64,000 bases of DNA from Methylococcaceae bacterium. GTDB taxonomy: Bacteria; Pseudomonadota; Gammaproteobacteria; Methylococcales; Methylomonadaceae. The stretch lies in assembly GCA_021647585.1 (NCBI GenBank), contig JAKIUK010000005.1, positions 24,555 to 88,554 on the forward strand. Direction: 5' to 3'. Both the position numbers and the translations under genes were made by a program. Below, in pieces: positions 8,698 through 17,178 of this stretch (its first letter is position 1; every line of letters starts with the position of its first letter). The notes beneath the pieces are model-generated. The model made no database searches. It was given only the letters and a program-made list of their open reading frames with translations, and was not told the origin of the DNA.

Positions 8698-10176
8698 TTA
8701 CTTCCAGTTCAGCACAACATAACGTTGATAATCATTATTTAAGATCAATAACACTATCCTTTTTGTTGTATTACTGTCTTTAATAATATGTTTGAATTCT
8801 GCTGCATTTTTAACCGTTTTTCGATTAACCTGCAAAATAATCGTTCCTGTTTTAATTCCGGCCATAGCAGCAATTGAAAATGGCTTAACTTCAGTGACAA
8901 TAACGCCAGAACCTCGCTTTATTTTAAATTGTTCTGCTAGTTGCGGAGTAATGGTCTGAACACTCATTCCCAATTCATCAGAACTTTGTGTCGAATTACT
9001 AGCCATCTGTTGGTTTTCATCCTGTTTACCTATTGTTATGGTCACTGTTTTACGCTTACCGTCATGCAATATGATGAGTTCTTCTTCATTGCCTGGTGTC
9101 GTTAAGGCGACCTGGTTACGAAATTCACCCACACTTTTAACCTTTGTTCCGCGATAAGCAATAATTACATCGCCCTGTTTCAAGCCTGCTTTATCAGCAG
9201 GTGAATTATCAACCACTTGAGCAATCAATATGCCCTGAATTGAACTCATACCAAAAGAATCAGCAAGTTCAGATGTTAACGGTTGAATAACTACGCCTAA
9301 ATGTCCACGAACCACTTCGCCTGTATCTATTAACTGCTCAGCGATCACTTTTGCTAAATTAATGGGAATGGCAAAGCCAATACCCATAGACCCGCCACTA
9401 CGACTAAAAATAGCGGTATTCATTCCTATTACTTGCCCATCAAGATTGACTAACGGTCCCCCTGAATTTCCAGGGTTAATAGCTGCATCCGTCTGGATAA
9501 AATTCTCATAGTCATTAATACCAATAGCTGTTCGTCCTTTAGCACTAACAACCCCAACGGTTAAAGTATGACTCAAACCAAAAGGGTTGCCTATCGCAAC
9601 AACCCATTCACCCACATCCAATTTAGATGAGTTACCCATAGAAAGTGCAGGAAAATCACTGGTTTTAATCTCAATCACTGCAACATCTGATTTTGGATCA
9701 GTGCCTGTTACTTTGGCATCATATTCTTTGCCATTCTGAAATTTAACCCGTATTTTATCTGCATGATCTACAACATGATTATTAGTTAAAATATAAGTCT
9801 TCTCTGATAACAGTCCACCATCAACTTTAAAAACAAATCCAGAGCCTTGCCCCATCATCCGTTGTCTGGGTTGAGGTACATTTTGTCTAGGTGGCGCTTG
9901 AAAACCACGGAATTGATCACCGAAAAAACGTCTTAATAATTCTTCATCTGGCGATCTACGGTTACCGAAAGGCGTAGAAAACTGCTGTATTGATGGTTGT
10001 GCCCTGCTACTTTCAACTTGAATAAAAACAACAGCTGGAGAAACCTTACGGGCTACTGATGCAAAGGCTTTACTGGTATTGCGTAAACTTTCAATTCCTT
10101 CATCCTGTGCATAGACGGGTAAAGAAAAAACCCAGAATAGTAATATTAATCGGGTAATGATATATTTATTCATCAT
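8698..10176 (-). CDS. degP: Periplasmic HtrA/Deg-family serine protease
   Basis: ATP-independent periplasmic protease/chaperone for misfolded envelope proteins. The 492 residues comprise a signal peptide (cleavage after VYAQ), a trypsin-like domain with the catalytic triad visible as H134 (TNNHVVD), D164 (SDVAVIE) and S238 (GNSGGPL), and two PDZ domains from about residues 280 and 390. A Gln/Pro/Arg-rich LA loop precedes the protease core. It ends the operon behind a YfdX gene (35 bp gap), suggesting a shared envelope-stress role. It could equally be named mucD or degQ; the subtype is not resolvable from sequence alone. Confidence 0.92.
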   Translation of the reverse strand: MMNKYIITRLILLFWVFSLPVYAQDEGIESLRNTSKAFASVARKVSPAVVFIQVESSRAQPSIQQFSTPFGNRRSPDEELLRRFFGDQFRGFQAPPRQNVPQPRQRMMGQGSGFVFKVDGGLLSEKTYILTNNHVVDHADKIRVKFQNGKEYDAKVTGTDPKSDVAVIEIKTSDFPALSMGNSSKLDVGEWVVAIGNPFGLSHTLTVGVVSAKGRTAIGINDYENFIQTDAAINPGNSGGPLVNLDGQVIGMNTAIFSRSGGSMGIGFAIPINLAKVIAEQLIDTGEVVRGHLGVVIQPLTSELADSFGMSSIQGILIAQVVDNSPADKAGLKQGDVIIAYRGTKVKSVGEFRNQVALTTPGNEEELIILHDGKRKTVTITIGKQDENQQMASNSTQSSDELGMSVQTITPQLAEQFKIKRGSGVIVTEVKPFSIAAMAGIKTGTIILQVNRKTVKNAAEFKHIIKDSNTTKRIVLLILNNDYQRYVVLNWK

Positions 10177-10211
10177 GATTTCCTTGTTTAAATGATTGTA
10201 AAAGATATTTG

Positions 10212-11141
10212 TTAATCACGAGGATGAACAATTTTATTTTTAAATGCTGATAATGATTTCTTGATTGCAGCCCATTCAGTTGTTATTTTCGCCTTTCTAA
10301 CAGCTGTTTTTAGTACATTAATACTGTCATAAAGAGATTTATAATCCTGTTTCATACCATAGCCCAATGTTTGCGCTACTTTAATATGCTGTTCGGCTTC
10401 GTTAATCAGTTTTTCAATTTTGTTTTTGCTTTCCTGTTGAGATAAGTCCTCAGAATGTTCAACCTGGAAGGCTTCGGTTAATTCACCTTCTGCACGCAGA
10501 ATACCTAGGGGAGTGATTTCCTGGTCTGATACATAAGTATTCAAAATATCAACCAATTGTTCTTTAGCTTGATCAATTTTTCCTTCATCAATTAACGGTG
10601 CTATTTTATCTAAAGCTGCCGGATAACTCGCCAGAGGTAAATACACAGTTGTCACTCTAAGCTCATCAACCAAACTATCGACAATTAGCCTTGCTGCCTG
10701 ATATTGCTTATCGTCAATTAAATCATCCAGTTCATCTTGCAGTGTGTTGATGGTTTTTAAGTCTGTCACCCCTTCAAGTACTTGAACCTGAATATCAATA
10801 GGAATTAAGCCTAAAGCAGGATTACGTGCTAATAACAGATGTAAATTCCCTGAAACCACTTCCAAGGCAGCCAGAGCCTGTTTGGGTTGATCATTTTCCA
10901 GGGCTTTTAAAGCCGTTTTAGTAGCTTCAAATGCATCAACCGCTTCCTTGACGATTTGTTTATGTGTCAGCCCTTTTTTATCATCTATAGAAATTGTTTG
11001 TTTTTTTGCTAAATGATTTCCTTTAGTCGTTGTAGTAGTATTTGCCGCTTCTACAGATAAAGTAAAAAGTAATAATGATACCGCCAGTGGTATAACGGCA
11101 GTACGTAGCACTATTTTAATATTTATATTTTCTGTTTTCAT
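10212..11141 (-). CDS. yfdX: YfdX family secreted protein
   Basis: Exported protein of the YfdX family, reported in enterobacteria in acid- and stress-linked contexts; biochemical role poorly known. The reading frame extends up to 11195, but I place the start at 11141 because that ATG has AAGGA eight bases upstream and opens directly into a signal peptide ending SVEAA. The mature protein is almost entirely helical, with the conserved KQIVKEAVDAFEATKTALKA near residue 60 and ARNPALGLIPID near residue 100. It sits between an anchored hypothetical (upstream) and the Deg protease (downstream) on one strand. Confidence 0.82.
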   Translation of the reverse strand: MKTENINIKIVLRTAVIPLAVSLLLFTLSVEAANTTTTTKGNHLAKKQTISIDDKKGLTHKQIVKEAVDAFEATKTALKALENDQPKQALAALEVVSGNLHLLLARNPALGLIPIDIQVQVLEGVTDLKTINTLQDELDDLIDDKQYQAARLIVDSLVDELRVTTVYLPLASYPAALDKIAPLIDEGKIDQAKEQLVDILNTYVSDQEITPLGILRAEGELTEAFQVEHSEDLSQQESKNKIEKLINEAEQHIKVAQTLGYGMKQDYKSLYDSINVLKTAVRKAKITTEWAAIKKSLSAFKNKIVHPRD

Positions 11142-11234
11142 GGATATTTTCCTTAACAGGAACGTGAAATAAATAGGTGCAGAGCCAAATTTCATAACTA
11201 TTTTATTAGCGCTTCTGTGGAGTCAAAAAACAAG

Positions 11235-11735
11235 TTAAAAACTGGAAGTTATTAAACCCTCGTTCCTTAATGCTGTTTTGTCAGAATGCTGTGTATGACT
11301 GAACTTATGATGCAAGCTAAAAAAATCAGCTTGCCCTGAAATCTTAAAATCCACTCTCCCCCAATAGTCTCCTGACTGTAATCGCGACTTGACATTTATT
11401 TTTTTCTGCAATGGAATCAATATGGTATCGCCTGGATCTAATACCAACGGTTTATTTGTATAATTCTGATTATTAGAAACAACTGAACATGTTTTATTGT
11501 CTGTTTTATAAAATAATTCAGTATGGTTAACTTCCATAGCCATACGTCCTGGATTAAACAATCCGATAACAAATGCATTGCGTGATTTATCAAAGCGATC
11601 AAAACGAACCACTGGCACCGCCTGATTTACAGTATTAAATTCATTATATTTACTGGTCATTTTTGCTACCTTCCAGCCCGCTAAAAAGGTTAGTAGAATA
11701 GTACATAAGCTAATGAGAATTTTTTTCCTGATCAT
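11235..11735 (-). CDS. Hypothetical protein with N-terminal membrane anchor
   Basis: Not recognised. It has 166 residues: a lysine-led hydrophobic segment (about residues 5-22) acting as signal anchor, then a beta-rich soluble part (VVRFDRFDKSRNAFVIGLFN, later LVLDPGDTILIPL) that looks like a small immunoglobulin-like or chaperone-like sandwich in the periplasm. Two cysteines at most. It is the first gene of the probable operon with yfdX (93 bp gap) and the Deg protease, hinting at an envelope-stress function; that is inference. Confidence 0.6.
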   Translation of the reverse strand: MIRKKILISLCTILLTFLAGWKVAKMTSKYNEFNTVNQAVPVVRFDRFDKSRNAFVIGLFNPGRMAMEVNHTELFYKTDNKTCSVVSNNQNYTNKPLVLDPGDTILIPLQKKINVKSRLQSGDYWGRVDFKISGQADFFSLHHKFSHTQHSDKTALRNEGLITSSF

Positions 11736-11933
11736 AAACTTTCTGCTTTTTTAAATGGTAATCGCTACATAAGTCATGACACTTGGTGATTGCTTTTCCC
11801 TATTGAGAGGGTCATCAGAAAAAGAGTCATATGTAATAACTTATGCAACGATTATTACCTATCAAAGCAAACAGCATGCCATGATAATAAGCAGTTGATA
11901 TATTTAAAAAATTAAATATACCCAGCAATTGAT

Positions 11934-11983
11934 ACGGCCAGTTTGACCGATAAAAAAACAGTAACAGCGGTCAAATTGGCCGT
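11934..11983. promoter_or_regulatory. Long dyad in divergent intergenic region
   Basis: ACGGCCAGTTTGACCG (11934-11949) is repeated inversely at 11968-11983 with one mismatch and an 18-bp spacer. It lies in the 413-bp gap between divergent genes at 11735 (-) and 12149 (+). It could be an operator pair or a stem-loop. No T-run follows. The rest of 11736-12148 is AT-rich, without other recognisable features. Confidence 0.5.
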
Positions 11984-12148
11984 TAATAGTAATACGAAGG
12001 CATAGCAGAATTTGGTTGATATCACACCTGTAACTGAACGATAATTCTAGAATAATAGCAGCAAGCAAAAATGAAATAACATAAGAATTCTATACTTTGG
12101 TAGGATAGTGCAGTTGGAATTCAGTACATTTTATTAAAAAAACAGTTT

Positions 12149-12502
12149 ATGAACAAATTACTTGCTACCTTGGGCATCGGTTTACTTTTACTTTATTTTG
12201 TTGATGCCGCTTTTCATATTGATGGCCTGACAAAAGAAATGTTGACAGCTAATTCTGTCCGCTTTCTTTTAGGTTTTATCACCATAAGTATTTGGAGCTG
12301 GTTTGAACATAAACATAAACCGAAAATTTTCATGTATTTGTTATTAGTCCTTTTGATTGGCGATGTCATATTTGACTATATGCAAAATATTAGTACCATA
12401 GATTTTGAAATGACCCTTCATGACATGTATCTCTTTTTTTGGGGCGCATTATCAGGTTACTATTTTTTACAATATTTGTATGATAAAAAAATAATATCCT
12501 AG
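12149..12502 (+). CDS. Small four-segment membrane protein, unknown
   Basis: Not recognised. It has 117 residues with about four hydrophobic segments (LLATLGIGLLLLYFV, FLLGFITISIWSW, MYLLLVLLIGDVIF and LFFWGALSGYYFL) separated by short loops. The ATG is preceded by AT-rich sequence without a Shine-Dalgarno, so the start is the first in-frame choice rather than a proven one. It is followed by another small membrane protein on the same strand, with a 111-bp gap. Confidence 0.5.
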   Translation: MNKLLATLGIGLLLLYFVDAAFHIDGLTKEMLTANSVRFLLGFITISIWSWFEHKHKPKIFMYLLLVLLIGDVIFDYMQNISTIDFEMTLHDMYLFFWGALSGYYFLQYLYDKKIIS

Positions 12503-12613
12503 CAATGTATAATTGAATAAATTGACAACTAGCTCAGTTTCTTGTTTTCTAGCTGTCATTTATTTAAACTGATATTTGTATTTTATTTTACAATTTATAC
12601 ATAGGAAAACAAG

Positions 12614-13108
12614 GTGAATTCTAATAATAAAGATGAGCTAAATCCAGGGATTTTAAGAAAAATATTTTTTTTCTTTGGACTGGTTTTTGCTCAAATATCA
12701 AATTTTGTTTTTTGGCTTGAAGAAGCCATACCTTTTGAAGAATTTTTAATATTTGATTTGTTTTTAATATGTTCTCTTTTTTATATTATCTTTAAAGAGT
12801 ACGGCACTGTTAACAATAACAGCATCATGGCTAACTACACCTGTATATTGGGTGCCGTTAATAATTTTATTGCCACTAGCTTCTTTCTACTCTGGGGAAT
12901 ATTCTTTCCTGAAAAAGACATGGCTTTTGTCAAAAAAGTCGGTATAAATGGAAATTTTCAAATAGCGTTTGATATTATATCATTACTGGCATTAAGTTTT
13001 ATATTCATAAAATATAAAAACAAAATAGCTGGACTGACTAATGATAAAATAATTTTATCTGAGGTTATTTTAATTTTAGCGTTAGCTAGCACTCTATTAC
13101 TTTTTTAA
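12614..13108 (+). CDS. Small membrane protein, unknown (GTG start)
   Basis: Not recognised. It has 164 residues, starts at GTG with AGGAAAACAAG just upstream, and has about four to five hydrophobic segments rich in Phe, Ile and Leu (IFFFFGLVFAQISNFVFWL, FLLWGIFFP, LLALSFIFI and VILILALASTLLLF). Codon use is strongly AT-rich. It converges with the response-regulator gene, leaving only two bases between the stops. Confidence 0.5.
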   Translation: MNSNNKDELNPGILRKIFFFFGLVFAQISNFVFWLEEAIPFEEFLIFDLFLICSLFYIIFKEYGTVNNNSIMANYTCILGAVNNFIATSFFLLWGIFFPEKDMAFVKKVGINGNFQIAFDIISLLALSFIFIKYKNKIAGLTNDKIILSEVILILALASTLLLF

Positions 13109-13110
13109 TG

Positions 13111-14466
13111 TTAGCAGTTATTGAGTTTCCGACGTAGGGTTCGCTCACCCATACCTAAACTTTTTGCAGCTTCAATACGATTTCCATTGCTTTGAGATAA
13201 GGCAGCATCAATCAAGATTTGTTCTGCTTCCGCCAAAGTTGTACCTGTTGGGATAAAGGTGCCCTGCCCTGGATTTTCAGCTTTCGAAGCTTGTGGTAAT
13301 AACAGGGTTAACCACCTGCAATCCACTTGTTTTATTTCCACAGGCAAACGTACGGCAAGACGGGTCATCATATTGCGTAATTCCCTCACATTGCCCGGCC
13401 AGTCATATCCAGCCAGTATTGTTAAACTTTCTTCATCTAATGTTGGCCACGGTGGATTGCGTTGCATATCCTGTAATGATCGTTGTAAGAAATGTGTAGC
13501 AAGCAGAGAAATATCTGCCGGTCGCATCCGCAAAGGAGGTAATTCAACAGGAAGAATATTCAGTCGGTACAATAAATCTTGTCTAAATAAACCTGATGTG
13601 ACGGCCTTTTCCAGATTTCGATGGGTTGCAGCTATCACTCGTACGTTGATTGAAATAGAATTTTCACTGCCTACGCGTTGTATAATTCCATCTTCAAGTA
13701 CACGTAACAGACGCACCTGAAAAGTCAGCGGCATTTCACCGATTTCGTCCAAAAATAGGGTGCCGCCATCTGCCTGTTCAAAATGCCCTTTACGCATTTT
13801 TTGTGCACCGGTAAATGCCCCCTTTTCATGACCAAATAATTCGTCTTCCAGTAAAGATTCTGGAATTGCACCACAATTTATTGCGACAAAAGGCCCTTCA
13901 GCAACAGGACTCAATTCATGCACTGCACGGGCAATAAGTTCTTTACCCGTACCTGATTCACCCTGAATCAAAACAGTTTGTAAACTGCTTGCAATCTGTG
14001 GCAATTCAGCTAAAGCCTGCTCCATGAGAGGGTCTTGAAACAGCAAGTAGGCGCCTAACAGTTGCTTAGTCTCTCCTGAATTGGGCAAGTCTTGAATTAA
14101 GCGTTGCGCCAGTTCAATGGGGTCTACCGGTTTTTGAAAATAATCTTTAACACCTATTCTAATTGATTCCACCGCATTTTTCACACTGCCATGTCCAGTA
14201 ATCAAATAGAAATGTCCGTTAGGAACGCGATTGAGATAATTTGTTACCAGCTGTAATCCATCGCCATCTTTGAGCTGTAAATCAGATAAAACAATATCAG
14301 GTTGGTAGCTTACCAAAGACAACTCGGCTTCTTTTATACTGCCTGCACTGCGTACCGTTGCTCCTAATCCGCGTAAAGACCTGCCCAGACTACGAATAAT
14401 GGCTGGATCATCATCCACCAACAGCAGAGTAAGTCCATTCAGTTTTGGAAGATTGTCTTTATTCAT
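13111..14466 (-). CDS. NtrC-family sigma-54-dependent response regulator
   Basis: Phosphorylation-controlled activator of sigma-54 RNA polymerase. Domain order in 451 residues: receiver (residues 12-125, VDDD acidic pocket, phospho-acceptor D62 in LSDLQLKDGDG), AAA+ ATPase (about 145-375) with Walker A GESGTGKE and the sigma-54-contacting GAFTGA loop, LFLDEIGEMP, then a Fis-type helix-turn-helix at the C-terminus. It overlaps the kinase gene by 8 bp, so they are a translationally coupled pair. I found no convincing -24/-12 promoter in the window, so its target is unknown. Confidence 0.95.
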   Translation of the reverse strand: MNKDNLPKLNGLTLLLVDDDPAIIRSLGRSLRGLGATVRSAGSIKEAELSLVSYQPDIVLSDLQLKDGDGLQLVTNYLNRVPNGHFYLITGHGSVKNAVESIRIGVKDYFQKPVDPIELAQRLIQDLPNSGETKQLLGAYLLFQDPLMEQALAELPQIASSLQTVLIQGESGTGKELIARAVHELSPVAEGPFVAINCGAIPESLLEDELFGHEKGAFTGAQKMRKGHFEQADGGTLFLDEIGEMPLTFQVRLLRVLEDGIIQRVGSENSISINVRVIAATHRNLEKAVTSGLFRQDLLYRLNILPVELPPLRMRPADISLLATHFLQRSLQDMQRNPPWPTLDEESLTILAGYDWPGNVRELRNMMTRLAVRLPVEIKQVDCRWLTLLLPQASKAENPGQGTFIPTGTTLAEAEQILIDAALSQSNGNRIEAAKSLGMGERTLRRKLNNC

Positions 14467-15814
14467 TATGTAGAACCGGTAAGCTTATAATAATACGTGC
14501 CCCCGAGGGCAAACGGTTTTCAGCAAAAATATTACCTTTATGGGCTTCTATTGTACGTTTGACGATAGCCAACCCCAGGCCATGACCGTTTTCACGGGTA
14601 GTAAAAAAAGGTTCAAAAATTTTTGTCAGTAACGATTCCTGGATGCCCGACCCATCATCTTCTATGCTAATTTCTAATTCTCCCTGATTACAATGAACTT
14701 TAACCCATACATGACCTTGTTCCTGAGTATGATTTTTGGCATTAACCAGTATGTTGAACAGAGCATCAGTCAAATCTTGTTGAATAACCATGATAAGTGG
14801 AATGCTAGATTCAATCTGCATTAAAATTGTAATATTTTTTTCTTCGAACAAAGGTTTACTTTTTTTAACGACATCTTGTATTAATGGCTTAATATCAATT
14901 GCTTCAAAACCACTGGTTCTAGGTTTTGTTAATGACAAAAAGTCCGATAACTTTTGTTCTAAACGCAGAATATCCTGATCCATTTCATCAATAACTTGCT
15001 CCGTTTCCTCAGGTGTAATCAATAGATTTTTTATATTCGCCCTGATACTGGCAAGTGGATTTCTTAAATCATGAACCAGTTTTGCGGACAAGGTCCCCAT
15101 GGATGCTTGCAAGTATATTTTTTGTAAGTACTTATCCATCTTGCGCATTTTGAATCCACTATAAATTGTTATGGCAATAGCCAGTAGCGTACTCAAAAAA
15201 CCTATCAAACTAAAACCAATAATACTATGAATAATTGTTTTCAATGTCTCCTTAATTTGTCCCACTAACGCAGCCCGGTCAAAAGCAATATCCATTTGTA
15301 CGGGATAGGATTGTTCTGCTGTCAAATTGAGAGTGATATGAAAAAAGGGAGAGGTTGTTTGCTGATGTAATTGAATTGCCAGTTGTCGATGATCCGTTTC
15401 GATAGGCTTTGGTTTTTTTAAAGGCTCTAGTTCGACATCAACCAGTTGTTGATTAAAATTCAAACGGACACCATAACCACGCTGTCGGTCACGTATTGAA
15501 ATTTGCCTTAAATGCGGTAATGTCTGATACAGATGGATTACTCTTTTACTTAGCAAAAAAGGCTCAGAATCGGCTGAACGTTGCTGATACTCTGCGCTTA
15601 ATTGTTTAAGAAAAGGCTTTACGATCTCAATAATATGCTCAGTCAACAGCTCAGTTTGAGCCTGCCTTGCTGAATAGTATAGCCAGGCACTTCCACAACC
15701 TATCACCAGCAAATATAAAATTAATAACCCAGCATAGGGTAAAAGCAATATGCGTATTTCAGGCAGTGACGAATGTAAAGACTCATTCTGCTGAGTGAAT
15801 TTGTTATCCGCCAT
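14459..15814 (-). CDS. Membrane-bound sensor histidine kinase
   Basis: Partner kinase of the sigma-54 regulator. The 451 residues contain two membrane segments (about 24-46 and 195-220) enclosing a roughly 150-residue periplasmic sensor region, then HisKA with the phospho-acceptor box LVHDLRNPLAS near residue 250, and a HATPase domain with N-box (NILVNAKNHT), DDGSGI and GHGLGLAIVKR. The kinase type resembles NtrB/ZraS-like sensors. It overlaps the response regulator by 8 bp and the TerB-like gene by 11 bp. The ligand cannot be read. Confidence 0.93.
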   Translation of the reverse strand: MADNKFTQQNESLHSSLPEIRILLLPYAGLLILYLLVIGCGSAWLYYSARQAQTELLTEHIIEIVKPFLKQLSAEYQQRSADSEPFLLSKRVIHLYQTLPHLRQISIRDRQRGYGVRLNFNQQLVDVELEPLKKPKPIETDHRQLAIQLHQQTTSPFFHITLNLTAEQSYPVQMDIAFDRAALVGQIKETLKTIIHSIIGFSLIGFLSTLLAIAITIYSGFKMRKMDKYLQKIYLQASMGTLSAKLVHDLRNPLASIRANIKNLLITPEETEQVIDEMDQDILRLEQKLSDFLSLTKPRTSGFEAIDIKPLIQDVVKKSKPLFEEKNITILMQIESSIPLIMVIQQDLTDALFNILVNAKNHTQEQGHVWVKVHCNQGELEISIEDDGSGIQESLLTKIFEPFFTTRENGHGLGLAIVKRTIEAHKGNIFAENRLPSGARIIISLPVLHNE

Positions 15815-16253
15815 TTACCTGGATTTTTGTCTTGATAAATTGAATATGAGGTACATGAAGTAAATCGGCTATTTTACGCACCATATATTCTTCATTTTCT
15901 TCCAAATAGCCATCAGCATAGGCAATTTGCCATAATGTCTTTATAAGTGTAATTTTCTGCTGCTGACTATAGGTTTGGTTGATTAACGAGGTGAACTGAA
16001 AATAATCTGTGCTTTGTTGGCTTTGCTCTGATGCCAAAGAGATTAGTGTTGTTGCCTGATCCAATGAAAGGGAGAACATTGTTTTAACCCGACCTAAAAT
16101 TATTTCATGTTCCTCTCTCTGTTTTTTATCATCCATACTCATCATTTCTATAAATAATGCGGCACATGCCAGCTGAATATTTTGTTGTGATGACAGTTCA
16201 GGATTAGGCAAAGCAATATGCTGTTCAAAAAACAATTTAAGTTGATTTAACAT
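15804..16253 (-). CDS. TerB-like helical protein
   Basis: Cytoplasmic all-helical protein of the TerB/tellurite-resistance-like fold (149 residues). The frame opens farther upstream at a TTG (16277), but the ATG at 16253 has a GAGA purine stretch eight bases before it and begins MLNQLKLFFEQH, so I use that. A conserved acidic patch (MSMDDKKQREE) and a second one (AYADGYLEENEEYMVRKIA) match the two metal-binding-like helices of the family. It is the first gene of a three-gene overlapping operon with the kinase and regulator. A miniature element ends about 47 bp upstream. Confidence 0.75.
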   Translation of the reverse strand: MLNQLKLFFEQHIALPNPELSSQQNIQLACAALFIEMMSMDDKKQREEHEIILGRVKTMFSLSLDQATTLISLASEQSQQSTDYFQFTSLINQTYSQQQKITLIKTLWQIAYADGYLEENEEYMVRKIADLLHVPHIQFIKTKIQVNGG

Positions 16254-16299
16254 TAAGATTATCTCGTTTTCATACAAATCAAAGGCTATCCACTATAAA

Positions 16300-16461
16300 C
16301 CTAGAAAAATCAGTTGGATCACGGATTCTAGCACAAGCTTTTGATTCTACAGCACCACAAAAAAATGCCCGCTTAACCGAATAGTGAAGATCAAATTTTT
16401 TTAAAGCACCGTGAAACCAATATCTTGCACTATAATTCCGCACCCAACTGATCTTTCTAGG
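16300..16461. mobile_element. Miniature element, family A copy 3
   Basis: A 162-bp element with CCTAGAAAAATCAGTTG at the left and its inverse (CCTAGAAAGATCAGTTG) at the right, and 5-bp duplication ATAAA (16295-16299 and 16462-16466). The interior is close to copies 4 and 5. It contains TATAAT near the right end, pointing away from the TerB-like gene. Open frames through it are not genes. The rest of 16254-16593 shows no gene. Confidence 0.93.
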
Positions 16462-16593
16462 ATAAACAGATGGCGGATGCGAGTCTATCTGATGCGCTAT
16501 GAATACATCAATAGGCAAGGTATTCCTCGTTTCTATAGTTTTAAAGTAAGGATTACAACACTCTATATATCTAATACCTGCCAATAAATCCCA

Positions 16594-17079
16594 TTATTTT
16601 GTCCTGACTGCGACCTTAAGGGCAAAATCAATATTACTTTGCTGTAAAGCCAGGTATTTTTCTTGCAAAGCCTTATCATTTAAATCACTACCCGTAGTCT
16701 GCTCAGAATTATCCACGGTATATTCCATTTTATCTGCATAGAGCCTTGCCACAACATTTTTAAACCAAATCGGCCGCCTGCGAACAATATATAAACTGAA
16801 TAGAATAGTAAACGGTGTCGCTATATCTAATAGAAACATGCATGACAAGCTGAGGGTACAGCGTTTACGGGTCACCATGGGATCATGTCCTGCTAATGGT
16901 AAATGCAAATTTTGCCGTTTAATTTCTTTATCAGCATATAATCGCTCTACTGCGCCAGGTAGCCACTCGGGTCTTTTCCTGATGACATAGAGGCTGTATA
17001 CGGCGGTAAACGGAACAGGAAGCAGTTCCAATATAAATAACCCGGATAAAACCAGCGTACATTTCGTTTGTGTTCTCAT
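16594..17079 (-). CDS. Small membrane protein with internal duplication
   Basis: Not recognised. The 161 residues contain two tandem copies of a roughly 47-residue unit: residues 5-52 and 70-117. Each has a Lys/Arg-Cys-Thr-Leu lead, one long hydrophobic segment, the motif SLYxxRxRPxW and an end RLYADK. The topology suggests two membrane hairpins with basic loops. A charged 40-residue tail follows. It lies between family A copy 3 and sulP on the same strand, 99 bp downstream of sulP. Confidence 0.6.
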   Translation of the reverse strand: MRTQTKCTLVLSGLFILELLPVPFTAVYSLYVIRKRPEWLPGAVERLYADKEIKRQNLHLPLAGHDPMVTRKRCTLSLSCMFLLDIATPFTILFSLYIVRRRPIWFKNVVARLYADKMEYTVDNSEQTTGSDLNDKALQEKYLALQQSNIDFALKVAVRTK

Positions 17080-17178
17080 TGAATTATTTGCTCATACTTT
17101 AATATTCGGACTGTTTACCATACTTTGAACAAAACGCTTTACTCACTTGCAAACTTATCCCGTGCGCGTTATTGAGGA

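Noticed and set aside
13259..13720. 153-codon plus-strand frame
   Set aside because: It lies antisense to the response-regulator ATPase domain, which has clear motifs on the other strand.
13111..16253. Sigma-54 (-24/-12) promoter near the NtrC-type regulator
   Set aside because: I looked for TGGCAC-N5-TTGC forms in neighbouring gaps and found none with correct spacing; TTGGTGATTGC near 11783 has the wrong spacing.
16279..16584. Open minus-strand frame of about 100 codons
   Set aside because: It runs through family A copy 3 and has a repeated counterpart in copy 4 (20605-20796); its coding look is a by-product of the element.
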